Positions 55,401-63,350 of a DNA stretch of 64,000 nt are shown one piece after another. Origin of the DNA: Alloteropsis semialata (Eukaryota; Streptophyta; Magnoliopsida; Poales; Poaceae); contig CM014271.1 in NCBI GenBank assembly GCA_004135705.1, positions 34,617,188 to 34,681,187 of the forward strand, written 5' to 3'. The notes beneath the pieces were generated by a model. The model was not told where the DNA came from. It searched no databases and saw only the letters and a program-made list of their open reading frames with translations. Numbering within the stretch: the first letter of the stretch is position 1; each line of letters starts with the position of its first letter. The position numbers were made by a program, and so were the translations under genes.

Positions 55401-58368
55401 GTTCAATGCATTTATAATTGTTGGCTTACAAGGGAAGCTATCAGTTTTAAATGACCGAACACTTGGTGTGAAACGAGGAAATATCCCGATCATATCTGAT
55501 TCAGGTCAAATTTCCCGAACGCACTAAAGATCGTTAGTCTGCTCGGAAGAAATATTTTGTTCGGGAGCTTTGTTTCTGGATGAACAATTTCAAGAACAGA
55601 TTGATACAGATAAATTCCAAAAGCTCAAAAGGATTCAAGTTACATCTATCAAGTGAAGTTTCTTCATTAAATCCAAAAGGGGGAACATTTCACAATGGAT
55701 TGATAACTATCCTGAAAATCAAAATACTAAAGCACCCTGATCTTGGGTTGATGAATATCAACTGCTGATCAGGGTGATGGCGTAGTTTCCGGTGGATCAT
55801 CATCTATCGCGTTCTCCTCTTCGGAGTCGCTGACGAGATCCACGAGCGCTCCGTCTCCAGGAATCCCGATCAGGTCGCGGTTCAAGGAGACGAAGAGGCG
55901 CCGGGCGAATTCCTCGTCGCCGCTGGTGTCCACCGGAGCAGAAGACGAAGATGCGCCTGCGTACGCCGCCTCTGGCTTCAGCCGGATTCCGCTCCCTCCT
56001 TGCTTTGGCTCGTCGTCGGAGCAGCCTCGGGAGATGGCGGCGCTGCCACCGGAGCCTCCTCCTCGGGTGGCTCGACCTCGATTCCCTCATCCCCGTACCA
56101 GGGGAGAGCCAGGAGCGGAGCCTGAGGAGGAGCGGTGGGTGATGTCGTCGCCGGCGGGTCCTCCGGCTTGTCGGGCGGTTGCTCGCCGGAGCTGCGAGGG
56201 GAGTCTCTGAAGAGGAGGCGAGGAAGCTTGAACTTGCGGCTGAGTTTTTTCTTTCCCATGGCGAGGGGAGGGAGAAGGCTTAGAATGGAAAGTTCAAGTA
56301 CGGATCAATCCAGGAGATCTGATACTTAAAGACCCAGGGATGCAACGTTTCGCGCGAGAATCGAGGAGCCGGAGCAGAGCCGTATCGCGTGCGCTGCTAG
56401 AGTTTCGGGAGACGTGCGGAGTGGGTTTTAAATGCACTGGGCAGCAGTTACATCACTCCTGGGGCATTTCATTTTCCAAGACGGAACAGTTCTTTTATAT
56501 TATTATGGCTGATATTTTTCTTTGACCTTATCATTCAGATGCAGGTTTCCACATTCAAGAGTTCGGGAACTTTTCTGGCTCTCATGATTGACGAGGTATT
56601 TGCATATCCAGAAATCACCCGAAGAGCAAAAAAAGACCCGAAGACTATTGAACGATCAACCTTTTCTGAACAAGATAAGCTCGGGGGCTACTGTTGAGGC
56701 CATAATACCAGGGTACCCGACCACGAGGATTGCCGACTACCGACTCCAAGACGACCAAGACTCCGAACAAGACACGACGGCCTGATCACAGAAGGGAAGC
56801 CCGAAGACAGTTCGAGTCCTACTAGGTTTAGGTCTGTTTTGTCTTGTAAGGCACGTCTCCCTGGATATAAATAGCGGGGGTCCTGTCCGTAGAGGGTATT
56901 CGAAGATTCTGACATCCAAGTTTGTATTCCACAATCCACCCGAAGGTACTTGTTACACATTGTAATCTGTACTCGACGAAATAATACAAGCAGCAACTGG
57001 ACGTAGGGTTATTACTCGATCTTGAGGGCCCGAACCAGTATAAAAATCCCGTGTCTCTCTGTTCATCACCATGATCAATCTTCGCACAAAGCGGGGTGTC
57101 TGCCGGACAAATATCTGACGAGTACCACCTCGACAATAAACACTAAATCTTGACACTAAACCCACCTAAAAACCCTAATCGACGTTGCGGAAACCACAAT
57201 AGTGTCAAAAAAGAGTGACCAAAATTTAGATACGATGTTAAATAAAGAATATTAAAGCTTTTAGTACACCCACAAAAAAAAAGCTTTTAGTAATGGCACA
57301 TAGGTAATTGATTTATCTTTCGGTGTCAAATGTAAAAAATTAGTTCCTCGAAAACAAATGTAGAAAATTAATTCTAAAAGATGCAGTATCTCCTAAACAG
57401 TGCGTCTGATCTCCAATCCTTTCGAAGAGTACGTTATCGGGGAAAAAAATTCTTAACAAAACAAAAACTTCAAACAAAAACATGAAGTGTGGTGTTGTAA
57501 TTCGTTCGCTACGACCAAAAAACTTGGTTGGAACTCCAGTGACAAACACGACGCGCGCTGTTAACGGCCACGTACGGGATCGGGAGAACGTACCGGGTAA
57601 TAGATGACGTGTTTGCCCCCATCTTATACCGAAAATAACTGGACATGGACAGGCCGGGCATGACGGTCGGGTAGAGCCCGGCCCCTAGCGGCCTGAGCTC
57701 CACGACGTTCACGAACGGCGTGCCTTGGCCGGTGTTGACGAGGCACGCCGGCGTCCAGCTCGCCCACGCCACGAAGACCGCCTCGTACGCCACGTTGGTG
57801 CCGATTCTCGCCGTCTCCCAGTAGTCCGATCCCAGGTACAGGTCGAACGTGTACTCCTCCGTCGACGACGACGACGAGCTGTTCTGGCCGTCGAAGTTTC
57901 CGTAGAAGGTCTCCATCCGGGCGAGGTACCTGCTCCCGGGCACCGTGGGCAGCGAGTAGCAGTTGCGCTCGCCGGACGGGAAGCTCCGCAGCGTGAGGTA
58001 CCTAATTTGCCGCTGCGTGCCCTGGTACTCGGCGGCCACCGCGTGGTTCTCGCCGCCGTCCACGTACGGGCCGTCGGGGACGTAGTCGATGCCGGTGACC
58101 GTGTCCTTGTAGCCGCTGCCGTCCAGGCCGCAGTCGATGCTCAGGAACCCTGCTGTCCCTGCATATATATATATATATATGCGAGTATATATATATAATG
58201 TATATACGATACGATCGACACCAAATGAACCGGAGAAATTAAACAACAAGCATATATTTTAAAGGAAGCCATGCGATAAATTATTTAACCTGGCTCACCG
58301 ACGACATGAACTGCTTGGGCGGTTAGCACGAATAATAGCCCGGCAGCAACAAAAACCACGAACGCCAT
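37481..58368 (-). CDS. RLK3: malectin-like/LRR receptor-like kinase, apparently intact
   Basis: Start codon 58368-58366, stop 37483-37481. Exons: 58290-58368, 57594-58152, 43610-44094, 41046-41184, 40854-40925, 40618-40689, 40484-40552, 40186-40334, 39825-40087, 39548-39674, 38702-38770, 38416-38605, 37481-37871; 2664 nt, 887 aa. Domains by residue: signal peptide 1-24, malectin-like about 28-370 (GFLSIDCGLDGSG; FMVFLHFADFQNAQ), LRRs about 400-490, membrane helix about 508-535 (VVPVLVVAALFVAYFIW), kinase about 590-860 with IGQGGFGPVYYG, VVAIKIRSE, HRDVKSGNILLG and ADFGLSR, so an RD kinase. It belongs to the LRR-I subfamily, whose members act at the plasma membrane in stress and defence signalling; ligand unknown. 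Intron 2 is 13.5 kb because of the Tat element. Introns 4-12 align well with those of RLK1, so the two arose by a recent duplication. Confidence 0.9.
38167..38393. mobile_element. Stowaway-type MITE in RLK3 intron 12
   Basis: Starts CTCCCTGCGTTTAAATTATT and ends AATAGTTTGGAACTAGGGAG with imperfect inverted ends, bordered by TA (38165-38166, 38394-38395); 227 bp. Absent from the matching RLK1 intron (4700-4890). Confidence 0.7.
42433..42654. mobile_element. Stowaway-type MITE in RLK3 intron 3
   Basis: Starts CCTCCATCCCAAAAAAAA and ends TTATTTTTTGGGACAGAGGGAG, flanked by TA; 222 bp, with a near-inverse internal AAGACATC/GGATGTCTT pair. Confidence 0.7.
43296..43555. mobile_element. Stowaway-type MITE, copy A (260 bp)
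   Basis: Starts CTCCCTCCGTTCCAAAATGT and ends TAATTTGAAACAGAGGGAG, flanked by TA. It is the same family as 61761-62019: shared AAGTCATTCCAACATTCTT and AGAGAGTCAAACTATTTTA segments. It lies just outside RLK3 exon 3. Confidence 0.8.
44700..45330 (+). other. GC-rich proline-coding island in RLK3 intron 2
   Basis: After ACCGTTGGATCCAAAATGGA, a phrase I associate with upstream regions of grass genes or DNA elements, comes about 400 bp of GC-rich sequence with a 141-codon ORF (44748-45173) very rich in Pro, Arg and Ala. No domain is recognised. It could be a captured 5' gene fragment in a DNA transposon or a chance GC-rich ORF. I do not call it a gene. Confidence 0.35.
45480..45609. mobile_element. 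Left arm of a TIR element split by the Tat insertion
   Basis: ATTTTCTATTTGACACCAAA and the following AAGATAAGC...CCTATGTGACACT reappear inverted on the other side of the Tat element (57270-57345). The pair looks like terminal inverted repeats of an older DNA element into which the Tat element jumped. TSD ATAAA at 45605-45609. Confidence 0.6.
45610..46053 (+). repeat. 5' LTR of the Tat element
   Basis: 444-bp direct repeat of 56692-57135. It has a CTGGATATAAATAGCGGGGG TATA-type box near 45779-45798, followed by the transcript start region. Confidence 0.95.
46054..46073 (+). other. Primer-binding site of the Tat element
   Basis: GAGGCGCGCCAGGTAGGGGC directly after the LTR; this type of site is seen in Tat/RIRE2-like elements. 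I did not assign the tRNA. Confidence 0.7.
46093..48873 (+). CDS. Tat element Gag-protease (926 aa, ends at TAG)
   Basis: The ORF starts 39 nt after the LTR end (MPIVNGVWFADASSS). About residues 190-240 form a charged helical segment. The retrotransposon gag domain spans about 315-485 (KFRPTSIEKYDGTTNPREWI, HTWLMNLPEASIKSW, ESLRDYIRRFSDTRN). A basic stretch (KKKNKHKNKKRK) and a degenerate zinc-binding CPIHRSTKHHFVDC follow near 500-555. The aspartic protease is near residue 670 (GRTLIDSGSALNLLF, with the catalytic DSG). The tail is Lys/Ala/Pro-rich. The frame is stopped by a single TAG at 48871-48873; the RT frame continues in the same phase directly after it. Gag assembles the particle and the protease matures it. 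Confidence 0.9.
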   Translation: MPIVNGVWFADASSSSMPYMPSSVKSGAIGSSASASDLYAHRHLVPAREIRFGDLVFEHQGDYELKLTGIHDPDLTCAGREVFATFTEPTPEDIADRTAQLDLDYSGSSNGSEPSEDRRIHVLNANGTEAVAESSSSRRPVPPPRLSNAPTLQTAKTRTQQVASSLAPRDLNNDFRAVEQDNLQIRTLLETMEAMAEGTPMATIAKKAREAADKAKERIEAAAAAPPAPSNRPCEPQPVRSRSVNGRPYYRPHEGRDMRPQLERNRRTRDARETLNHNRDYRAREGYYRSHQDSPPRDSRPGMGGCLAYSPALRKVRWPEKFRPTSIEKYDGTTNPREWIQIYSTIIDATGGDDYVKANYLPTALQGSAHTWLMNLPEASIKSWTHLRETFEANFQGTYKRPGHEGDLLNCVQKPGESLRDYIRRFSDTRNTIPDMVDDRVIVAFNQGCKDERTAEELAKKNPKTVAELYGILEETAKMADARARVHGKPEQSHPAGEGKKKNKHKNKKRKTEGDEIMAVDNKPPYRRQGKPENLPMYCPIHRSTKHHFVDCTVYKKQRQEEESQKQGAPRDQAAHNPRAANYMDCDDDLDLPEDLEVATIFGGCSTRTSKSQLKMVERQINSAEPCKQLLRWSDIPITFDQRDHPETLYDGPLLPLCIKPWIGPRKIGRTLIDSGSALNLLFVNAFDELGIPRRSLSPVEKPFYGVIPGIQAFPLGRIDLQVTLVEGKNIRSEFLTFEVADITSAYNCILGRPFLKKFMAVAHFAYSMIKVPGPLGPITVCGDRRGAVQCDMKTLDMIKSGEQEPAKAAEPAKKKTRSQPKAAAKGALAETSRAAEDRSRAKGKEVPEQELVGGQGADNRPAEGQTVVDQTPLRGTPPQAAGESPANASLVEPPARRPEPGTKAVILDEADPTKTTQVGLGLGDK
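48874..50853 (+). pseudogene. Tat element reverse transcriptase and dual RNase H
   Basis: Same frame as Gag-protease, beginning ELELIAFLRANADVFAWEP after the TAG. RT motifs: PVMVKKPNGTWRMCVDYTDL, LLCFLDAYSGYHQI, VTPFGVYCYIKMPFGLKNAG and the catalytic AYIDDIVVKSK. A degenerate Ty3 RNase H (about 49780-50270) is followed by a second RNase H of the type typical for Tat: MFYDGAFC (Asp), NVAEYEGLL (Glu), VKGDSELAA (Asp), FNGDADKLA (Asp). A frameshift near 50733 ends the ORF at 50853; the following residues read well in another frame. The RT is coded in GC-rich codons before about 49200 and in AT-richer codons after. Confidence 0.9.
50735..52108 (+). pseudogene. Tat element integrase, frameshifted
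   Basis: After the first frameshift a stretch from about 50735 to 51082 encodes the linker and the zinc-finger histidines (LLHDIHGGICGS). A second one-base shift near 51082 moves to the frame running to the stop at 52106-52108. That frame has CEACQFFARK (zinc ligands), WGRDILGPFPRA (first Asp), IISDNGTQFKSKKF (second Asp), GQVERANGIVLQ (Glu), then the C-terminal GDMVLKLD and WQGPYIVVDI. All catalytic residues are present but cannot be made as one chain without the two frame corrections. Confidence 0.88.
52109..52793 (+). other. Tat element post-pol non-coding region
   Basis: Contains GAGCCGGGGACTACAATG, CTCGGGGGCT and GAGCCCGGGGGCTACTACGG motifs, which resemble the element's polypurine tract and recur at about 52241, 52315, 52380 and 52466. 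No coding sequence on this strand. Confidence 0.6.
52794..55071 (-). CDS. Antisense ORF 1 of the Tat element, multi-exon (PF04195-like)
   Basis: Minus-strand gene opposite to gag-pol. Predicted exons 54246-55071, 54061-54173, 53541-53986, 53201-53454, 52794-53119, all GT-AG and in phase, totalling 1965 nt (654 aa). Exon 1 carries the block FPSEFLHSVCEHYQIELVHL followed by LCEAWLGIKPSLLLWRYF, the pattern of the plant 'putative gypsy type transposon' family. The middle is acidic, Pro/Ser-rich with a basic TRKRSRS. The last two exons form a coiled coil (LEKKNSDLEGKLADLTARFE). The last intron (81 nt) is also open in frame, so it could be retained. Antisense additional ORFs are known in Tat elements; their function is unknown. 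It is on the same strand as host RLK3. Confidence 0.7.
55183..55336. repeat. Tandem duplication, 2 x 77 bp, upstream of antisense ORF 1
   Basis: Two perfect 77-bp units (55183-55259, 55260-55336), each starting TTGGGGGCTTTATGGTTTTG. They lie 110 bp upstream of the antisense ORF 1 start, in what would be its promoter. Confidence 0.9.
55769..56259 (-). pseudogene. Antisense ORF 2 of the Tat element, frameshifted
   Basis: Minus-strand frame from Met at 56259 (MGKKKLSRKFKLPRLLFRDS, basic) through a Pro/Ala/Glu-rich part to a stop at 55978. The protein-like reading continues from about 55985 in another frame (DEEFARRLFVSLNRDLIGIP, then LVDLVSDSEEEN) to a TGA at 55769-55771. A one-base frameshift near 55985 is therefore likely. 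No domain is recognised; the basic start and acidic end suggest a nucleic-acid or chromatin-associated role, which is inference only. Confidence 0.5.
56678..56691 (+). other. Polypurine tract of the Tat element
   Basis: AGCTCGGGGGCTAC directly precedes the TGTTGAGG start of the 3' LTR. Confidence 0.75.
56692..57135 (+). repeat. 3' LTR of the Tat element
   Basis: 444 bp; differs from the 5' LTR at five positions (for example GATCGCAG/GATCACAG and TACAACC/TACCACC). Followed by TSD ATAAA. Confidence 0.95.
57136..57350. mobile_element. Right arm of the TIR element split by the Tat insertion
   Basis: TTATCTTTCGGTGTCAAATG at 57311-57330 is the inverse of the left arm's CATTTGACACC-type text; an internal AAAGCTTTTAGTA motif is repeated at 57256 and 57282. 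The rest up to RLK3 exon 2 is AT-rich without genes. Confidence 0.55.
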
Positions 58369-58444
58369 AGATCGAGATCGCCGCGACGAGCACAAGCTGT
58401 ACCGGCCGGAACTGTTTTTTTGCAATGGCCACTTGACGATGGCT

Positions 58445-58465
58445 TCGTACATATGTATTGGTCAC
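58445..58465 (-). promoter_or_regulatory. Candidate core promoter of RLK3
   Basis: A TATA-like ATACATATGTA on the minus strand lies about 85-95 bp upstream of the RLK3 start codon, the same offset as in RLK1. Confidence 0.4.
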
Positions 58466-60782
58466 CACCACCAAATTGAATGGAGCTTACGAAGTCAATT
58501 ACTTGGTCTTCTCCAGTAGTGTCAAAACTCAAATGTCTTTTAGCATGCATGTACACACCATTGTGTGTCTTATGGGAAGGAAATAGAATTGCAATTTTTT
58601 TTTGAAATAGTCAAGCTATCTTTCATATATTTCCACGCTAGTCTCGCTCAGAAAACAAGGCCACAAGAGCCAAGTCCTGACCGATTCTTCTCTGACTCTT
58701 TTCACCATATTAATTTTCTACACACACGCAGCCATCAATAAAAGCAATAAGAGATATTAATTGAAGAATTTGATTTTTAGTAATATCTCTTAGATGACCT
58801 CTTACTATTAGAGGTGGCTTCAGTGTAGGCCAAAGTGATTTTTGTGATTATTCCCTCCATTCTATAATGTTGACCAATGAACTACACTCAAGTATAAAGT
58901 CAAGTTCCATCTGCACTCCTAAAAAATAAAATGTTACAACCATTCCTCTTCTTTCAAAGCATTTGATTAGAGGAGCGAGTGGAACTACTTACTGTAATAT
59001 AACTACACTTTGATATCCGTATTGGACTAATAATATGAAATCTTTTCTCTCAAGGCAATGGTAAAAAAAAAAAGCGTAGCGGAGGTAGTAGTTTACAAGA
59101 ATCAGTCTCAAGGATATATGCAAGGAAATAGACTTAGGTGATTAATCACGTAAGAGTACATGTTGAAGATCATCAGAAAATCAAATGAACAAGACACGAT
59201 GCATAAAGAAAAAGAAGCCACCAAGCAAAGCCATGAACAAAATATTTGAAAGAGCGTGTTGGGCGATGACATATGCCTTCATGAATTTCGACGCGCTGGT
59301 GCAGTGGCATCATTTTGATGTACTTGGTACTTCTATGTTCATATGTCAATTTATTTAAGAGTGGGGAGTAAATCACTAACTTATTAGGATAATGTAATAT
59401 GTATGCCAAACCTCGAGCATGCTTTCAAGTTTCAATAGAGATTTTTTTTTTTTGTGCAATAGTTTCAATAGAGAATTGGGGGAGAGAGGTATTGCCATCA
59501 CTGAGGACTCTAGGGTCTCGAGGTTTTTTATAGGAAAGAGGAGAGCGCAAATAATAAATACTATAATATAGTTTATGCTTGTTTGGATCTGCCGGTTAAA
59601 CTTTAGTTGAAGGTCTTATTTAGATCTTTAACTAAAAATTAGACAATGTTCTAGTATCTATTATCCAGGTAAGTTTTATGGTTAGTTAATTGGACGGTTC
59701 GAAAACGGCTTTTTAGATAGATCGGGAGCGAGAGGCGTGGCAGGAAAAGTCTACACCAATAGCAAAGCGCTAGCGGACCGTAACAGCGATGGGAGCAGGG
59801 GGAATCCTAGCCTCAACGTTACGTGCCGGAGACGGGATGAGTACGACGACACGCGACCGGTCACGCACGCATGCATGGTCGGTCAGCGTGGTCGGTCACG
59901 CACGCATGCATGGTCGGTCAGCGTGGGACGAGGACACGGTTATGTGAAATCAAAGAAAGAGACCAGTGTTATGCTCAAAAAAAAAAAGAGAAAGAGACCA
60001 GTGTGGGGCGTGCGTTGCCCACGTCCACGTACAGTATCTAGTAAGCGACAAAACCAACTGACACGCCAGGAATGCATCTTCCATCCAACGCTGCGCGCAC
60101 GCCATGTCTTCGCAAGACGCCATCGAAGGGAACTAAGCCTAGGTTAGTCAATTAGGTTTTTTCTAGAACATGTCTATCTGAATTCAAGTTCTCGACTTTG
60201 CATGCGTATTTTAATTTTCTGAATTTACTTCAGAATTTAACTGGTGTTTTTTTTTCAGAGGTAGACGACGTGCCCATCCACAACTAATCGTTTGCGGTGA
60301 TTTTGTCAATCTTAGATTGAAGCAGACAGCCCATTCTCTCGAGGCATTTATAGTGTTAGGTTTTCCGTACGTGCATTTATAAGGGTGTATATGCGTCTGT
60401 ACTGATGTTGCACAAAAAAATAGAAAAAGGACGCCATGGAAAGAGTTCCATTCTTTTAATCGGCAATTCAGCTCAACCCAACCTTATTATAACCTGTACT
60501 AAGTCTGTGAGTCACTAGTCACGGCTTCACGAGCAACTACAGATTCAAAATAATGAACAAACAGACTAGTAGACTCCTGCGACTACAAGTTCACGGTTCT
60601 AGGCTTGTAGCAGAGACCCACCATCGACGATGAACCAAATAACAAGGATATGTACATCAGTTTAGACAGCTGCAGTATGTTTGAATATACAGACAGCTAA
60701 GTTGACAGTCTTACAATGAGTTATTTAGTTTTTGTCTGTATGATATTTAATGCAGTGACACCGGCTTGTTTAATTTTCAAAG
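58466..60782. other. Intergenic region upstream of RLK3
   Basis: No gene supported. A MITE-like segment may run from about 58850 (TTCCCTCCATTCTATAATG) to 59092 (GCGGAGGTAGTAG). A 136-codon ORF at 59737-60147 has no recognisable domain and overlaps a tandem repeat, so I do not call it. Confidence 0.45.
59858..59927. repeat. Tandem duplication, 2 x 35 bp
   Basis: Two copies of CGGTCACGCACGCATGCATG... with a perfect period of 35. Confidence 0.85.
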
Positions 60783-61758
60783 ATTTTTTTTCTCGAACAA
60801 CGCAGAAGAGCTGCGTGTTATTTCATTAAGGTAGAAAAAATAACAAGGGGTCCAGTCAAAGCCGGACTAAGTACAGAAACTCACAGCACACCCCACATCA
60901 GGAAAACCAACTCAAGCGCGCCACTAACAACTGTAACAACACGACCTAACCAGCAAAGCCTAGTTGGTGTTGGCCAGCGACCAGGTAAGGAAATCCTGAA
61001 GCTTGTTTTCAAAGAATAATACATTTCTTGTATCCAGATGCTCCAAGAAAGAAGGATCAGAACTTCCATGAAGTCTATGAAGAAAGACTGGGAAAGTTGT
61101 AGCTTGAGCGATTTCAAAATGTCATAGGGCTGCATATTAGGCTGAATCTGTAAATTGAAAGCATTCCAGAGCTCTTGAGAGATGTTGCAATGTAAAAATA
61201 GATGCTTCACAGATTCTCCGATACTCTCTGAACATAGGACACAATTATAATTTTGTAGATCCATATTTTTTTTCTTTTCAGAGGCCCTCTTGTATTTAAT
61301 CTGTCTTTTAGAAGGAGCCATAAAAATGTTTTATGTTTAAGTTGACATGAGCTTTGCCAAATCCAAGAGAAAACAGGATGTATATCTCTATGCCCTTTCA
61401 TTATTTTACAAGCTTTGCTGGAGCTGTAAAGTCCATTGCCCCATATATACGTCCATGTGTCTTCCTGATGTTGATTTGCAGAAGAGTTGTAAAAGCAGAT
61501 GAAAAAGTGATGACAAATGTTGTACTGTGAATGCCTTCCAAAGAGATATATTCTTTGTTCGAGAGTACGCGTATAGTTTCGGGAAATTATGCTTTGGGGC
61601 CAAACTACACCAAAGATCATCCCAGAGGAAGATTTATTTACCATTACCAGGATTAGGATAAGCCATACCCTTATAAAGGTCCAAAAGCTTGATAATGTCA
61701 AGCCATCAAAAAGACCCCTTTTTTATGACACCCGGTAGTTTCCCATTCTGATAATAAT
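60783..61758 (-). pseudogene. L1 LINE, 3' part (sense on minus strand)
   Basis: Minus-strand remnants in more than one frame: NGKLPGVIKKGSFWW, FLWDDLWCSLAPKHNFPKLY, SCQLKHKTFLWLLLKDRLNT and the RT zinc-binding motif CVLCSESIGESVKHLFLHC. The 3' end is TTCTGCGTTGTTCGAGAAAAAAAA near 60783, a plant L1 terminus with an A-run. Several frameshifts; inactive. Confidence 0.8.
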
Positions 61759-61760
61759 TA

Positions 61761-62019
61761 CTCCCTCCGTTCCAAATTATAAGTCATTTCAAGATTCTTG
61801 GAGAGTCAAACTATTTTAAGTTTGACCAAAATTATAGAGAGGACCACGAAGATTTATTGCATCGAACAAATTTACTATGAAAATATATGTTACCAAAAAT
61901 CTAATGATGCTTATTTGTTATAATAAATGTTTGTACTTTATTATAAAAATTTGGTCAAACTTGAGATGGTTTGACTTTCCAAGAAGGTTGGAATGACTTA
62001 CAATTTGGAACGGAGGGAG
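61761..62019. mobile_element. Stowaway-type MITE, copy B (259 bp)
   Basis: Starts CTCCCTCCGTTCCAAATTAT and ends TTGGAACGGAGGGAG, bordered by TA. Same family as 43296-43555. It sits exactly between the two oppositely oriented L1 pieces. Confidence 0.85.
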
Positions 62020-62021
62020 TA

Positions 62022-62437
62022 GTCAACTCTTGCAAGTACTCTGGGTTGCTCTATTGTGTCTTTACCTTTTACACATTTGGGACTAGCCCTGGGCTTAACC
62101 AAGCCATCAATGCAGGATTTTCTTCCCCTAGTTAAAAGATGTGAAAGCAGGCTGTTGGTGACATCTCACTTGTTATCTCAGGGAGGGAAGCTCATCATGG
62201 TGAACTCGGTCATTACATCCCTTCCAACTTTCTTGATGTGCACTATGAAACTCCACGAAACAGTAATAGAGCAATTAGATAAGTACAGAAAACACTTGTT
62301 CGGGAGAGGTTCAGATTTGAATGACAGAAAACTGTGCAAGGCGGCCTGGCCAATGGTTTGTCAATCTAAAGAGGAAGGCGCTTTGGTGTTCTTGATTTAA
62401 AAGTCCCAAATGATGCTCTGTTGCTAAAAAAGCGCAC
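62022..62437 (+). pseudogene. L1 LINE, 5' part in inverted orientation
   Basis: The plus strand encodes the RT thumb/connection of the same kind of L1: SLPFTHLGLALGLTKPSMQD, LLSQGGKLIMVNSVITSLP, KYRKHLFGRG and KAAWPMVCQSKEEGALVF, fading after NDALLLK. The protein order places this just upstream of the 60783-61758 piece, but on the opposite strand, as expected for an L1 copy with a 5' inversion. Confidence 0.8.
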
Positions 62438-62451
62438 TTATTCTGCCACTA

Positions 62452-62676
62452 ATGATGCTCTCCGCCATAGCGGGCATGCATGCAGCTGCAACAGCGCCGT
62501 CGACAGGCGACGAGATTTATAGCACTCCTAGATTTCAAGGCAAAGGTAACATCCGCCCACTCTGAGGCGTCGTGTGCGCCAGGGAAGACCTGGAGAGGGT
62601 AGTCGCGTTGGACCTCCCCTCCCGGGGACTCGACGGCACCATCTCCACCTCCATCGGCAACCTCACCTTCCTCGGA
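62452..62676 (+). pseudogene. Fragment of an LRR receptor kinase N-terminus
   Basis: One frame with a single TGA (near 62563). It opens MMLSAIAGMHAAATAPSTGD, then after the stop reads VVCARED and RVVALDLPSRGLDGTISTSI and GNLTFL, the N-terminal cap and first repeat typical of LRR-XII (Xa21/EFR-like) receptors. It is cut off at 62676 by integrase sequence in the same frame. Not functional. Confidence 0.65.
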
Positions 62677-62895
62677 GTAGCAAGAGAAATCATAGTGGAC
62701 AACAGCAAGCAGTTTGACTGTGATGAGTTCAGGCAATACCGCATGTCCATTGGGACGAAGGCAAGATTTGCATCAGTATACCATCCGCAATCCAATGGTG
62801 CGGTTGAAAGAGCAAATGGCATAATATTCACTGCCATTAGAAAGTATAAGAAAAAAGGCAAATGGGTAGAAGAAATGCCGAAGGGGAACCCTTAA
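62677..62895 (+). pseudogene. Ty3/gypsy integrase core fragment
   Basis: EIIVDNSKQFDCDEFRQY carries the second catalytic Asp and GAVERANGIIFTAIRKYKKK the Glu; FASVYHPQSNG is the usual intervening block. It stops at two successive stop codons after MPKGNP. Tat-like by sequence, and joined in frame to the LRR fragment on its left. Confidence 0.8.
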
Positions 62896-63069
62896 TAAGG
62901 GGTGAGATTTTTAATGAGGCGGTGCTAAGTATAACTTGTGTGAATATATGAACGAACTATTCCCCATAAAAGTTGCATCGAAAGCGATAGGCTTCGATCA
63001 AATCGCTGATATTCGATAACCAAAATAGAACTAAATTGACCCTACCTAAGGTAAGGCCAATTCAGATCT

Positions 63070-63350
63070 AAAACGCTTACTCTAAGGAGTAAAAGGAGCT
63101 TCGGCTCATACAATGCCTTTTTCTCTAAAAAATGCTTACTCTAAGGAGTAAAAGGAGCTTCGGCTCATACAATGTCTTTTTCTCTAAAAATGCTTACTCT
63201 AAGGAGCAAAAGGGGCTTCGGCTCATATAATGTTTTCTTTACCGAAAACGCTTACTCTAAGGAGTAAAAAGGGGCTTCGGCTCAAATAAAAATCTCGCAA
63301 TTAAAAACCTTACTCTAAAAAGAGCATCGGCCCAAAAAATGCTCTCAACC
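63070..63350. repeat. Tandem repeat, about 5 x 58 bp
   Basis: Units start GCTTACTCTAAGGAG at 63075, 63134, 63192 and 63250, with a diverged fifth near 63308; periods 59, 58, 58 and 58. Each contains AAAAGG(A/G)GCTTCGGCTCA. It follows the integrase fragment, in the place where Tat-type elements carry tandem repeats between pol and the 3' LTR. Confidence 0.85.

Larger units (their letters stand above)
45610..57135 (+). mobile_element. Complete Tat-lineage Ty3/gypsy retrotransposon, 11,526 bp, TSD ATAAA
   Basis: LTRs 45610-46053 and 56692-57135 (444 bp each) begin TGTTGAGGCC and end CTCGACA; ATAAA is duplicated at 45605-45609 and 57136-57140. The PBS-like GAGGCGCGCCAGGTAGGGGC follows the left LTR, and a PPT-like GCTCGGGGGCTAC precedes the right one. 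Gag-protease, RT-dual RNase H and integrase follow in Ty3 order on the plus strand. A long 3' region carries two antisense ORFs, typical of Tat-type elements. Five LTR substitutions were counted by eye, so it is older than the Copia-type element. One in-frame stop and two frameshifts make the polyprotein defective. It lies in RLK3 intron 2, antisense to the gene. Confidence 0.93.

Noticed and set aside
57725..58198. 157-codon plus-strand ORF opposite RLK3 exon 2
   Set aside because: Same kind of shadow as in RLK1.
59737..60147. 136-codon ORF
   Set aside because: Spans a 35-bp tandem repeat and A-runs; no domain, no splice or promoter context.
63070..63350. CRISPR-like array
   Set aside because: 58-bp units repeat along their whole length with no unique spacers, in a plant retroelement.
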